From Chlorobium sp. (GTDB lineage: Bacteria; Bacteroidota; Chlorobiia; Chlorobiales; Chlorobiaceae), in contig SZXV01000002.1 of assembly GCA_005862225.1 (NCBI GenBank), positions 682,001 to 746,000 on the forward strand: a stretch of DNA of 64,000 nt, given 5' to 3'. The position numbers and the translations under genes were made by a program. Positions 16,668-24,644 of this stretch are shown in pieces. The first letter of the stretch is position 1, and each line of letters starts with the position of its first letter. Under the pieces are notes generated by a model, which was given only the letters and a program-made list of their open reading frames with translations, was not told the origin of the DNA and searched no databases.

Positions 16668-18311
16668 ATGCAACAATCTGAAGATATTAAAGTTGTCAAC
16701 GCTTTCATAAATGAGTGGATTATTAGTGCTAACGTAAAATCGGTTCTCCATATCAAAGCATCAACATTCAATCTGTTTTCCAATCTCTTTGATATAGAAA
16801 CCCAAGAAGTTAAAGCGGCTGAGTTTATACCAACAAATGCCCACTACGATTTAATTCTTGGTGATATTCCTTTGGCTATGGGTCAAGACACTTGGAATAA
16901 TGGCGTAAAGCTTATTAAGGCTCAACACAACTGGCTCGAAATTTTACAATCTTTACTATCACTTGAAGAAAATGGGTCTGCCATATTTGTATTAGAACCT
17001 CGAGGATTTGGTTTTGCTCGAGGAATTGCATTTGAGAAAGAGCTTAATGAGCATGGTTTTTTTGTGAATGCCTATGTTAATTGCCCTGAAAGAATACTTT
17101 TGCCAGAAACAGTAATAACGCCTGTTTTGGCGGTTTTATCAAAAAAGAAAGTAAAACAATTATTTGTAGCCGAGCTATTAGACGAATATCAAGCATCACA
17201 AGTAGTTCGTAACTATTTTTCAAATACCGATAATGGCAATTTAGCAAGCGGTAAATATATAAATGCAGGCGACTATTACGGATTTCACCGAATCAAAGCA
17301 AAAGAGAGAATTGAATGTTTAGAATCTCAATATAAAACTTACAAAGAATATTGTCTGGGGGATTTGGTTGTTCAAAAAGACAATGAAAAACAGATTAACC
17401 GTGTGGCAACAGGTGAACAATTTCAAGAAACTGAAAATGCTGTTTATATTCCTACCATAGGAAACTCACCCGTTATTTCTAAATTGGAAGATGCTAAATT
17501 AAAACATCAAAATTATTTTCAGGTTGTACTTGGCGATTTGGCAATTAATGACTATGTCGCATCATTCTTTAATTCTACTCTGGGTAAATTAATAATTGAT
17601 TCCTTAACATCAGGTTCTTTTATTCCTCATCTTAATAAAAGAGACATAGAACAAGCCCTTGTTGCACTTCCAGGTCTGGATGAACAAAAACACATAGTAC
17701 AAACTCATCATAAACTTCATGAATTGAAAGTTGCCATTAATACGTTTGATGCAGAACTGGCTATTAATCCAACCAGTTCAAATGCAATATTAGGACAGTT
17801 GGATATGATGCTTGAGGCTATCGGTGCATTGACCGATGCAGATAAAGTTCGGGGGCTTGTGCGTGAAGGTGAATCAAAGTATCTCGAGTTTAAAGAGACA
17901 CTTAGTTTGGATGTCAAAAAACAGACCAAAGAAAAATATATTGAAGATTCAGCATTAAAAACAGTCGTTGCCTTTCTAAATACTGATGGTGGAAAACTGT
18001 TAATCGGTGTTTCAGATACTGGAGCAATACTCGGCTTAAATGTAGAAATTGATAAATTTGACAAGAGCCTGGATAAGTTTCTTTTGCGTTGGAAAAATTT
18101 TGTAAAAAACAGGGTTGGAGAAGCGTTTTATCCATTTATTGAGTACAAAGTTATTAATGTGGACGACAAGTATATACTTCTTGTCGAATGCGAACGTTCT
18201 CCGCGTCCGTGCTATTTGGATACAAATGATTTTTATGTAAGAACTAATCCAGCAACTGACAAGCTTGAAGGTCCAAAATTGGTTGAATATGTACAAAACC
18301 ATTTTAAATGA
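16668..18311 (+). CDS. Cassette-encoded degenerate DNA methylase-like / AlbA_2 fusion
   Basis: A 547-residue protein with an unusual layout. Residues 1-180 resemble the fold of N6-adenine methylases of type I systems, but the catalytic (N/D)PPY/F tetrad is replaced by GDIP (65-68, in DLILGDIPLAMG), so base methylation is doubtful. Residues 200-370 resemble the target-recognition part of HsdS/methylases (SGSFIPHLNKRDIEQALVALPGLDEQ). Residues 397-520 are an AlbA_2 (Schlafen-like) domain: EGESKYLEFKETL and AFLNTDGGKLLIGVSDTGAILGL. AlbA_2 domains occur in defence and regulator proteins. The gene is AT-rich and lies between attC E and F. Defence is inferred, not shown. Confidence 0.78.
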   Translation: MQQSEDIKVVNAFINEWIISANVKSVLHIKASTFNLFSNLFDIETQEVKAAEFIPTNAHYDLILGDIPLAMGQDTWNNGVKLIKAQHNWLEILQSLLSLEENGSAIFVLEPRGFGFARGIAFEKELNEHGFFVNAYVNCPERILLPETVITPVLAVLSKKKVKQLFVAELLDEYQASQVVRNYFSNTDNGNLASGKYINAGDYYGFHRIKAKERIECLESQYKTYKEYCLGDLVVQKDNEKQINRVATGEQFQETENAVYIPTIGNSPVISKLEDAKLKHQNYFQVVLGDLAINDYVASFFNSTLGKLIIDSLTSGSFIPHLNKRDIEQALVALPGLDEQKHIVQTHHKLHELKVAINTFDAELAINPTSSNAILGQLDMMLEAIGALTDADKVRGLVREGESKYLEFKETLSLDVKKQTKEKYIEDSALKTVVAFLNTDGGKLLIGVSDTGAILGLNVEIDKFDKSLDKFLLRWKNFVKNRVGEAFYPFIEYKVINVDDKYILLVECERSPRPCYLDTNDFYVRTNPATDKLEGPKLVEYVQNHFK

Positions 18312-18358
18312 GAGTCCGATAGATACTTATAATAACTGGGGTCAGATTAAAGTTAAAT

Positions 18359-18419
18359 GCCTAACTCAACGTTCCAGCGGAGCTTCGCTACGCTACGCCC
18401 GTTAGCTTTGTCGTTAGGC
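18359..18419 (+). other. attC site F
   Basis: GCCTAAC (18359-18365) and GTTAGGC (18413-18419) are perfect reverse complements that match the consensus exactly. The inner right arm is CGTTAGCTTTGTC and the centre is a GC-rich hairpin. Its left arm is nearly repeated at the array end (site G). Length 61 bases. Confidence 0.92.
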
Positions 18420-18439
18420 TTCACAATGGAAATAGCGAG

Positions 18440-18733
18440 ATGATTACGAGAATATTCAGAGTAAGAGTTCCAGCATCACTACATGCTGAGTTCGAATCAA
18501 AGTTTAAATCCGTATCAGTGCCGTATGTGAAATCGGCAAAGGGCTTGCTTTCAGTCATAGTCGGTCGACCAACATGTTGGGAACCAGAAGAGTATGTAAT
18601 GATTTCCACATGGCAAAGTGAATCTGATATTGTAGTCTTTGCAGGTGAAAGCTGGAACAAGGCTGTAATTCCGCATGGCATGGAAAAGTACGTTTCTGAG
18701 TGTTGGGTTCACCACTATGAAGATTTCAATTAA
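18440..18733 (+). CDS. Cassette-encoded ABM-like small protein
   Basis: A 97-residue protein whose strand-helix pattern resembles the antibiotic biosynthesis monooxygenase (dimeric alpha-beta barrel) family: ITRIFRVRVPASLHAEFES, then SAKGLLSVIVGRPTCWEPEEYVMISTWQSESD. The ending VSECWVHHYEDF also fits. The substrate is unknown. Such small barrels are common cassette cargo. The gene starts 20 bases after attC F, and a half attC follows it. Confidence 0.6.
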   Translation: MITRIFRVRVPASLHAEFESKFKSVSVPYVKSAKGLLSVIVGRPTCWEPEEYVMISTWQSESDIVVFAGESWNKAVIPHGMEKYVSECWVHHYEDFN

Positions 18734-18747
18734 ATTGTGGCAGGCGG

Positions 18748-18772
18748 GCCTAACCCAACGTTCTCAGTGAGC
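18748..18772 (+). other. Truncated attC site G (left half only)
   Basis: GCCTAACCCAACGTTC copies the left arm of attC F (GCCTAACTCAACGTTC) except one base. No matching right arm or GTTAGGC core follows before the hsdR fragment. This marks the broken right edge of the cassette array. Confidence 0.7.
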
Positions 18773-18840
18773 TATCAAACTTATGGTGTTGCTGTTGCTT
18801 ATGGGAATTATTTTTGAAAAGCATTTCACGGGGCATTTCC

Positions 18841-19138
18841 ATGACGAATGAATACGCGATCGAGCTTGGTCTTATCGATAAATTGGAAGATCTCAAATAC
18901 AAGTATCGGGAAGATATTCGTGACCGTGCCGCTCTGGAAAAGAACTTTCGTGAGAAGTTTGATGCGCTTAATCGGGTGCATTTGACGGATGCGGAGTTTG
19001 CCCGGTTGCTGGATCTGATTGTTACTCCAGATGTTTTTGTGGCTGCACGGCATCTGCGCGAGCGGAATAGCTTTGATCGGGATGATGGTACGCCATTGTT
19101 TTATACGTTGCTGAATATTAAGGAGTGGTGTAAAAATA
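18841..19138 (+). pseudogene. hsdR fragment, N-terminal ~100 codons of type I restriction subunit
   Basis: The ATG at 18841 opens a segment that reads like the N-terminal region of HsdR, the motor/nuclease subunit of type I restriction enzymes: NEYAIELGLIDKLEDLKYKY, REDIRDRAALEKNFREKF, NRVHLTDAEFARLL and a segment ending NIKEWCKN. A full HsdR has about 1000 residues; nuclease and helicase domains are absent. After WCKN the frame runs on for about 15 unrelated codons to a stop at 19185, while another frame picks up zeta-toxin sequence. The open frame reaches back to 18814. It cannot restrict DNA. A decayed hsdM follows at 20.9 kb. Confidence 0.85.
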
Positions 19139-19546
19139 ATCAATGCCGATCTCATTGCAGCCGGACTCTCACCCTTTGCCCCTGATGTGGCTGCCATCAA
19201 AGCAGGACGCGTCATGTTGGAAGAGATTGCCGCTTGTGTGCGACGTGAAGAAAGCTTCGCTTATGAAACCACGCTATCCGGCCTTGGTTATCTGACGCAT
19301 ATCCAGCAATGGCGCGCTCAAGGTTTTTGGGTGAGCCTCCATTTTCTGGCGTTACCCGATGTCGAAACGGCCATTGCCCGTGTAGCGGAGCGCGTTCGCC
19401 AAGGAGGGCATAATATTCCTGAACCAGTAATCCGCCGCCGTTTTATAGCGGGATTGCGTAACTTTGAGCAACACTACAAAGCCGAGGTAGATGCTTGGGC
19501 TAAATACAACAACACTGGCAAGATACCGGTGTTATTAGAATGGTGA
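19139..19546 (+). pseudogene. Zeta-toxin-family ATPase/kinase, 5'-truncated
   Basis: From about 19139 the frame reads INADLIAAGLSPFAP, then a KAGRVMLEEIAACVRREESF stretch, AYETTLSGLGY, and later AERVRQGGHNIPEPVIRRRF with a C-terminal LRNFEQHYK. This is the zeta-toxin/AAA-type kinase family, whose members start with a Walker A loop (GxNGAGKT type). That loop and about 35 upstream residues are missing because the hsdR fragment is joined in their place. An internal ATG at 19187 could begin a 119-residue product, but without the P-loop it should be inactive. The stop overlaps the start of the following small gene by 7 bases, keeping the toxin-partner layout. Confidence 0.8.
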
Positions 19547-19782
19547 GAAAACCTGTGAACGCAAAAGATATTTCCACGGCTAAAAACCCAGACCTTCGTG
19601 GTTCATTAGCCGCTCTGCAACGAGCCGCAGCATTGGCCCGTGAAACCGCTATTCAGACGAATACCAATATCGTGATTGAGAAAGATGGAAAATTGGTGTG
19701 GATTTCAGCGAAGGAACTGCGCCGCCAGGCATCAGAGGTAAAAGAATCTATAAATCCCCAGCCTTCCGACCTGGTATTGTGA
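19540..19782 (+). CDS. Small partner (antitoxin-like) of the truncated zeta-type gene
   Basis: An 80-residue protein: MVRKPVNAKDISTAKNPDL, then a helix with LAALQRAAALARETAIQTNT and a strand pair (IVIEKDGKLVWISAKELRRQ). Short proteins of this type commonly sit directly after zeta-family kinases and probably act as their antitoxin. It is intact, although the upstream toxin has lost its N-terminus. The start overlaps the toxin stop, implying translational coupling. The antitoxin role is an inference from position. Confidence 0.65.
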   Translation: MVRKPVNAKDISTAKNPDLRGSLAALQRAAALARETAIQTNTNIVIEKDGKLVWISAKELRRQASEVKESINPQPSDLVL

Positions 19783-19869
19783 TTCATTGCAGGATACCCC
19801 TGAGTTCCTATATTAACAGAAAACAGTGGACTCATTGAAATTCAGTTCATTTCGAAAAGGCACGACACT

Positions 19870-20736
19870 ATGCTTTTAAAAGATCGTTACATAAACCCCT
19901 TTACCGACTTTGGTTTCAAGAAAATCTTTGGCTCCGAGGTAAACAAAGAGCTGCTGATAGCGTTTTTGAATACGCTCTTGCCAGCAGAGGCGGGTATAGT
20001 TTCCGACCTTTCATTTTTGCGCAATGAGCAGGTTGGGCGGAGTGAATACGACCGCAGGGCAATTTTTGACCTATATTGTGAAAATGAAAAGGGTGAAAAA
20101 TTCATCGTAGAGATGCAGCGGGCAAAGCAGAACTACTTCAAAGACCGATCAATTTTTTATGCCACATTTCCTGTTCAACAGCAGGCACAGAGCGGATCGT
20201 GGAATTTCTGCCTGAAGGCAGTCTATCTGGTCGGTATTCTTGATTTCGTGTTTGATGAAGATAAAGCTGATAATGAGGTCGTTCACCATGAAGTAAAGCT
20301 GGTTGATCGTTCAACGGGGGCAGTTTTCTCCGACAAGCTCACCTTTATTTACCTCGAACTTCCCAAGTTCACGAAAACGATTGATGAGCTTGTTACTGAC
20401 TTCGACAAATGGTGTTTCCTTCTTCGCCATCTCCCTGAGCTGACTGACCGACCGGCTTCTCTTCAGGAAAGGGTCTTCCTCAAAGTATTTGAACTGGCAG
20501 AAATCGCAAAGTATTCGAGTGTGGAAGCGGCAGCTTATGAAGAGAGCCTCAAGGTCTATCGAGACCTGAAGAATGTTGTCGATACCGCTTATGATGAGGG
20601 CAAGGCAGAGGGAAGAGCTGAGGGCAGCCAGCAAAAGGCCAGGGAAGTTGCAAAAAGCCTTAAAGAGTCAGGGTTAGATATAGAAACGATTTCACGTTGT
20701 ACTGGTCTGCCGGTTACTGTTGTGGAAGGGCTATAG
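19870..20736 (+). CDS. Rpn-family PD-(D/E)XK nuclease/transposase-like protein
   Basis: A 288-residue member of the Rpn/PDDEXK family (PF12784-like, often annotated as putative transposase). The N-terminus MLLKDRYINPFTDFGFKKIFG is diagnostic. The nuclease core shows DRRAIFDLYCENEKGEKFIVEMQRAKQ: the FD aspartate, then E-x-Q of the catalytic core. The C-terminus has an Ala/Glu/Gly-rich linker (EGKAEGRAEGSQQKA) and a helical tail. These proteins promote RecA-independent recombination in E. coli and occur in many copies in green sulfur bacteria and cyanobacteria. It lies between the toxin remnant and the hsdM remnant. Confidence 0.85.
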   Translation: MLLKDRYINPFTDFGFKKIFGSEVNKELLIAFLNTLLPAEAGIVSDLSFLRNEQVGRSEYDRRAIFDLYCENEKGEKFIVEMQRAKQNYFKDRSIFYATFPVQQQAQSGSWNFCLKAVYLVGILDFVFDEDKADNEVVHHEVKLVDRSTGAVFSDKLTFIYLELPKFTKTIDELVTDFDKWCFLLRHLPELTDRPASLQERVFLKVFELAEIAKYSSVEAAAYEESLKVYRDLKNVVDTAYDEGKAEGRAEGSQQKAREVAKSLKESGLDIETISRCTGLPVTVVEGL

Positions 20737-20878
20737 TCAGGGTTTGCGATCCCCACTTGGACAGATCAGTGATACGTTCACTTGCCCCTTTTTAAATCCC
20801 GGTGGTGAGAGAGCATGAAGCAAGATGAAAGCGTCGAAGAGATCAGCCGAAAAACAATGGCGCACACAAAAATCAGTC

Positions 20879-21240
20879 ATGACCGAACAAACCCAGAAAC
20901 CAATGGGTACTACCCTCTGGGGCATTGCCGGTCAATTGAGAAAGGAAAACGCCAGAACCGGTTGCGGGAGGATGATATCGAGAAGATCGTTGATACCTAT
21001 CAATTCCGCTGTGAGGAGTTACGTTACTCTCGACGTGTAACGATGGAGGAGATTGAAACTAACGGCTACAATCTGAATATCTCCCGCTATATCAGTACCG
21101 CTCAACACGAGGCAGAAGTTGACCTGCAAGCTGTTCATGGTGAGCTGGTTGAGATTGAACAGAAAATTGTTGCAGCCACCAGGAAGCATAATGAGTTTTT
21201 AAGGGAGCCTGGGTTACCGTTTTTGCCGATGGGTAAATAG
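20879..21240 (+). pseudogene. hsdM remnant with large internal deletion
   Basis: At 20879 a frame reads MTEQTQKPMGTTLWGIAGQLR, the usual N-terminus of the HsdM methylase of type I systems. Within about 60 bases similarity switches to a different frame: KGKRQNRLREDDIEKIVDTY, then RRVTMEEIETNGYNLNISRY and a tail with LQAVHGELVEIEQKIV and FLREPGLPFLP, the usual HsdM C-terminus. The SAM-binding and NPPF catalytic core of roughly 380 residues is gone. The junction is near 20938-20945. No hsdS is left. An open frame from 20815 covers the C-terminal part, but its first 40 residues are not HsdM-like. Confidence 0.85.
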
Positions 21241-21572
21241 GGGGCGGAGACGTGATGGATATAATGGCTGGAAAAACCGATACCGTCATCAGGTGACGGT
21301 AAAACAACCTTCAGACAAACCCGAAAGAGCCGGGCCACTTCCCGACTCTCTGTGTTGTCAGTGCATGGTGATTTTGCCCCCTACTCTCTCTCTCTTTTTC
21401 ATTATCTTCTGTAACTTTTCGGAATATTCCTTAAGTATACGGAAGGTTCAAAAAAGGGAAATACTGAGCAATTGGCGAAGTTTTGGTAAAGTTTTGTCTG
21501 ATTTTGATGCGTTTTGTTTTTGGTATGGTATATAAAAATAATCAGATATAGGGTTCTCTTGAAAAAAATCGC
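21241..21572. other. Gene-free stretch between hsdM remnant and rfbD
   Basis: No coding sequence is supported here. It holds a perfect 8-bp hairpin TACCGTCA/TGACGGTA (21281-21301) without a T run, a short TC repeat (21384-21395), and an AT-rich end. A possible weak promoter for rfbD is TTGATG at 21504 with TATATA at 21529, though the 19-base spacing is long. Since rfbD no longer follows rfbC, some local promoter is expected. Confidence 0.4.
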
Positions 21573-22448
21573 ATGAAGATTCTTGTTACAGGCAGCCGGG
21601 GTCAGCTTGGCTCGGAGTTGCTGGTGCTGTCGGCCAGTTGCCCTCACCATAATTTTTTTTTCTATGATCTCCCTGACCTTGATATTACAGTGCAAGAGCG
21701 GGTTGAAGCTCTCTGTACGAACTATAACATAGACGTTATCGTCAATTGTGCGGCATATACGGCTGTGGACAAGGCTGAAATCGATTCGGCAACAGCATAC
21801 AAGGTGAACAGTGACGGACCAGCGGTTCTTGCCGCCTGTGCCAGAGATCGACATGCTCTTCTGCTTCATGTCTCGACTGACTATGTTTTTGATGGAACTT
21901 CCAATATTCCTTATCGTGAAACTGATCCGGTTGCGCCGCTGGGTGTGTATGGTCGTTCGAAGTGGGAAGGTGAGGAGCGTATTCGCGCCATTGCTCCTTC
22001 ATACATGATTTTCAGAACATCCTGGCTTTACTCTGTCTTCGGCGTTAATTTTGTGAAAACCATGTTGCGTCTTGGTGCAGATCGGCCCGAGCTGAGTGTT
22101 GTGGTTGACCAGATTGGAACGCCGACCTGGGCGGCAGATCTTGCTGCTGTGCTGGTGTCAATTATCGACAGGCATGATCGGGATTTTTCTTATGGGGAAA
22201 CCTTTCATTATTCAAATGAAGGGGTTGCCTCATGGTACGATTTTGCACAATCAGTTATGGAACTGGCAGGAGTTTCGTGTCAAATTACACCTGTCGAAAG
22301 TGCGCAGTATCCCCAGATTGCATCCCGCCCATTGTATAGTGTCTTGAATAAGTCAGCCATAAAAAAAGATTGGGGGATCAACATTCCATACTGGCGCGAC
22401 TCACTGAAGGCCATGTTGCAGCAATTGGGGGCTGAAAAGGTAGCTTGA
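21573..22448 (+). CDS. rfbD: dTDP-4-dehydrorhamnose reductase
   Basis: RfbD/RmlD reduces dTDP-4-keto-rhamnose to dTDP-L-rhamnose with NAD(P)H. The 291-residue protein opens with MKILVTGSRGQLGSEL (cofactor glycine motif) and has VNCAAYTAVDKAE near residue 56, STDYVFDG near 103 and the YGRSKWEGE catalytic Tyr-Lys near 126-130. It is in the same orientation as rfbA/rfbC but separated from them by 11 kb of accessory DNA. rfbB follows after 120 bases. Confidence 0.96.
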   Translation: MKILVTGSRGQLGSELLVLSASCPHHNFFFYDLPDLDITVQERVEALCTNYNIDVIVNCAAYTAVDKAEIDSATAYKVNSDGPAVLAACARDRHALLLHVSTDYVFDGTSNIPYRETDPVAPLGVYGRSKWEGEERIRAIAPSYMIFRTSWLYSVFGVNFVKTMLRLGADRPELSVVVDQIGTPTWAADLAAVLVSIIDRHDRDFSYGETFHYSNEGVASWYDFAQSVMELAGVSCQITPVESAQYPQIASRPLYSVLNKSAIKKDWGINIPYWRDSLKAMLQQLGAEKVA

Positions 22449-22568
22449 GAAGCAAACCACTTCAAGTACCCTGTTTTTTTGAATCTTGAGAAAGCCCTGC
22501 TATGGGCGATATCTTGGTAGCACAGGGTATGAGCCCCGTGTAAATTCGTAACAAATCATGATCTGTCA

Positions 22569-23618
22569 ATGCATATTCTGATTACAGGAGGAGCTGGATT
22601 TATCGGGTCGCATGTTGTCCGGCACTTTTTAACGCGATACCCGTCGTATACAATTACAAACCTTGACAGTTTGACCTATGCCGGAAACCTGGCCAATCTT
22701 CGGGATGTTGAGGGCATGACAAACTATCACTTTGTCAAAGGTGATATTACGGATGCTGATTTTCTGATGAGCCTGTTTCATGAGCATCGTTTTGATGGTG
22801 TGATTCATCTGGCAGCCGAGTCGCATGTTGATCGTTCGATTGCCAGCCCGACGGCTTTTGTAGTGACCAATGTCCTTGGTACGGTCAATCTGCTGAATGC
22901 AGCCAAAACCTGCTGGCAGTCAAATGTTGAAGGGAAACGTTTTTATCATATTTCAACTGATGAGGTTTATGGCTCACTGGGAAACAAGGGGATGTTTACT
23001 GAAGAGACTCCCTACGATCCTCACAGCCCTTACTCAGCATCAAAAGCCTCATCCGACCATTTTGTCAGATCGTGGCATGACACGTTCGGGTTGCCGGTGG
23101 TGATCAGTAATTGTTCAAACAATTACGGATCATTCCAGTTTCCTGAAAAGCTTATCCCTCTTTTTATCAATAATATTATTCATAATAAACCGCTGCCGGT
23201 TTATGGAAAAGGGGAAAATATCCGAGACTGGCTCTGGGTCGTTGACCATGCCGAAGCGATTGATGTGATCTACCATAAAGGAAAAACCGGTGACACCTAC
23301 AATATTGGCGGACATAACGAATGGAGCAACATCGCCCTTATCAGACTGCTCTGCCGTATCATGGATACAAAGCTCGGACGTGCAGCAGGGGAATCTGAAA
23401 AGCTGATCACTTATGTTACTGATCGGGCGGGTCACGATCTGCGCTATGCCATCGATTCGTCGAAGTTGCAGCGTGAACTTGGCTGGGTTCCCTCCATAAC
23501 GTTTGAAAAAGGGCTTGAATTGACGGTGGAGTGGTATCTGTCACATGGCGAGTGGCTGAGCAATGTTACTTCAGGTAATTACCAGCATTATTACGAAGAG
23601 ATGTATGCTGGCAGGTGA
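22569..23618 (+). CDS. rfbB: dTDP-glucose 4,6-dehydratase
   Basis: RfbB/RmlB turns dTDP-glucose into dTDP-4-keto-6-deoxyglucose. The 349-residue length is standard. It shows MHILITGGAGFIGSHVVRHF, HLAAESHVDRSI near residue 80, STDEVYGSLG near 135 and YSASKASSDHFV (catalytic Tyr-Lys) near 157. NCSNNYGSFQFPEKL and the substrate-binding GENIRDWLWVVDHAEAI follow. It completes the four-enzyme rhamnose pathway with rfbA, rfbC and rfbD, so all steps are encoded despite the interruption. Confidence 0.97.
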   Translation: MHILITGGAGFIGSHVVRHFLTRYPSYTITNLDSLTYAGNLANLRDVEGMTNYHFVKGDITDADFLMSLFHEHRFDGVIHLAAESHVDRSIASPTAFVVTNVLGTVNLLNAAKTCWQSNVEGKRFYHISTDEVYGSLGNKGMFTEETPYDPHSPYSASKASSDHFVRSWHDTFGLPVVISNCSNNYGSFQFPEKLIPLFINNIIHNKPLPVYGKGENIRDWLWVVDHAEAIDVIYHKGKTGDTYNIGGHNEWSNIALIRLLCRIMDTKLGRAAGESEKLITYVTDRAGHDLRYAIDSSKLQRELGWVPSITFEKGLELTVEWYLSHGEWLSNVTSGNYQHYYEEMYAGR

Positions 23619-23648
23619 GAGCAACTATTGAAACTATAAGATCATATT

Positions 23649-24626
23649 ATGAGGATTCTGGTTATTGGAGGTGCCGGCTATATCGGAAGCCATGTGACAA
23701 GGGCTTTTCTTGATCAGGGCTATCAGGTGACGGTGTTTGATAATCTGCAAACCGGCTTCAGGGAAAATCTTTTTAAAGAGGCTCTTTTTGTTCATGGTGA
23801 TGTCATGCGCCCCGAACAACTGGAGGCAGTTATGTCTGCCGGCTTTGACGGGTGTGTTCACCTTGCGGGCCTGAAGGCTGCCGGACAGTCAATGCTGCAT
23901 CCCGACGTATACTCTCACGCCAATATTTCGGGTACGATAAATGTTTTGAATCAAGCGGCTGCCGCTCGTCTGTCGCCGATTATTTTTTCCTCTTCTGCCG
24001 CAGTGTATGGAAGTCCGCAATACCTTCCGATTGATGAAAATCATCCAAAAGAGCCGGAAAACTTTTATGGTTTCACGAAGCTTGAGATTGAGCGCCTTCT
24101 TGACTGGTATGACCGTCTTAAAGGGATGCGTTATGCAGCCATCCGCTATTTCAATGCGGCGGGGTATGATGTTCAGGGGAGGGTCAAAGGTCTGGAGTTG
24201 AACCCTGAAAATCTCCTGCCCATTGTGATGGAGGCGGCTGTCGGTATTCGACCAAAAATATCAATCTTTGGTGATGATTATCCGACACGGGACGGGAGCT
24301 GCATCCGGGATTATGTTCACGTGAGTGATCTTGCTGAAGCGCATGTTTCTGCTTTTGAATATGTTCTGAAGCATGATAAAAGCCTGACCGTAAATCTTGG
24401 GAGCCAGACAGGTGTTACGGTGATTGAAATGATTGAGAGGGCACGTGCGATTACAGGCCGGGCAATTCCTGCTGAAGTTACAGGACGCAGGGCGGGAGAT
24501 CCGGCAGAGCTTGTCGCCTCTTCCGGTAAAGCGCGAGAACTGCTTGGATGGGTGCCGCAATACAGTGATGTCGACACCCTTGTTTCAACGACCTGGAAAA
24601 TGTACGAGAAGTATATTTTCCGTTAA
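23649..24626 (+). CDS. galE: UDP-glucose 4-epimerase
   Basis: GalE interconverts UDP-glucose and UDP-galactose using bound NAD. The 325-residue SDR-type protein has MRILVIGGAGYIGSHVTRAF, FDNLQTGFREN, HLAGLKAAGQSM near residue 72, the SSSAAVYGSPQ serine region and YGFTKLEIERLL (Tyr-Lys). It ends with a TGRRAGDPAELVASS stretch typical of GalE. It is 30 bases downstream of rfbB, in a surface-polysaccharide sugar cluster that ends with manC. Confidence 0.92.
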   Translation: MRILVIGGAGYIGSHVTRAFLDQGYQVTVFDNLQTGFRENLFKEALFVHGDVMRPEQLEAVMSAGFDGCVHLAGLKAAGQSMLHPDVYSHANISGTINVLNQAAAARLSPIIFSSSAAVYGSPQYLPIDENHPKEPENFYGFTKLEIERLLDWYDRLKGMRYAAIRYFNAAGYDVQGRVKGLELNPENLLPIVMEAAVGIRPKISIFGDDYPTRDGSCIRDYVHVSDLAEAHVSAFEYVLKHDKSLTVNLGSQTGVTVIEMIERARAITGRAIPAEVTGRRAGDPAELVASSGKARELLGWVPQYSDVDTLVSTTWKMYEKYIFR

Positions 24627-24644
24627 TAAATAGCTTATTGCTAC

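Larger units (their letters stand above)
10752..18775 (+). mobile_element. Integron gene-cassette array without integrase (CALIN-like)
   Basis: About 8 kb of DNA in which genes on the + strand are each followed by an attC-like site, starting near or inside the stop codon. Four sites (A, B, C, F) are clear, E is good, D is degenerate and G keeps only its left half. No integron integrase, attI site or tyrosine recombinase is in the window, so the element is a cluster of attC sites lacking an integrase. Base use changes between cassettes: the second and third are GC-richer, those from 15.2 to 18.3 kb are very AT-rich. The array lies between rfbC and rfbD, which are normally close neighbours. Both ends look eroded. 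Confidence 0.85.

Noticed and set aside
10752-18775. Integron integrase or other site-specific recombinase
   Set aside because: None of the frames shows tyrosine recombinase boxes (R...HxxR...Y); the array has no recombination enzyme here.
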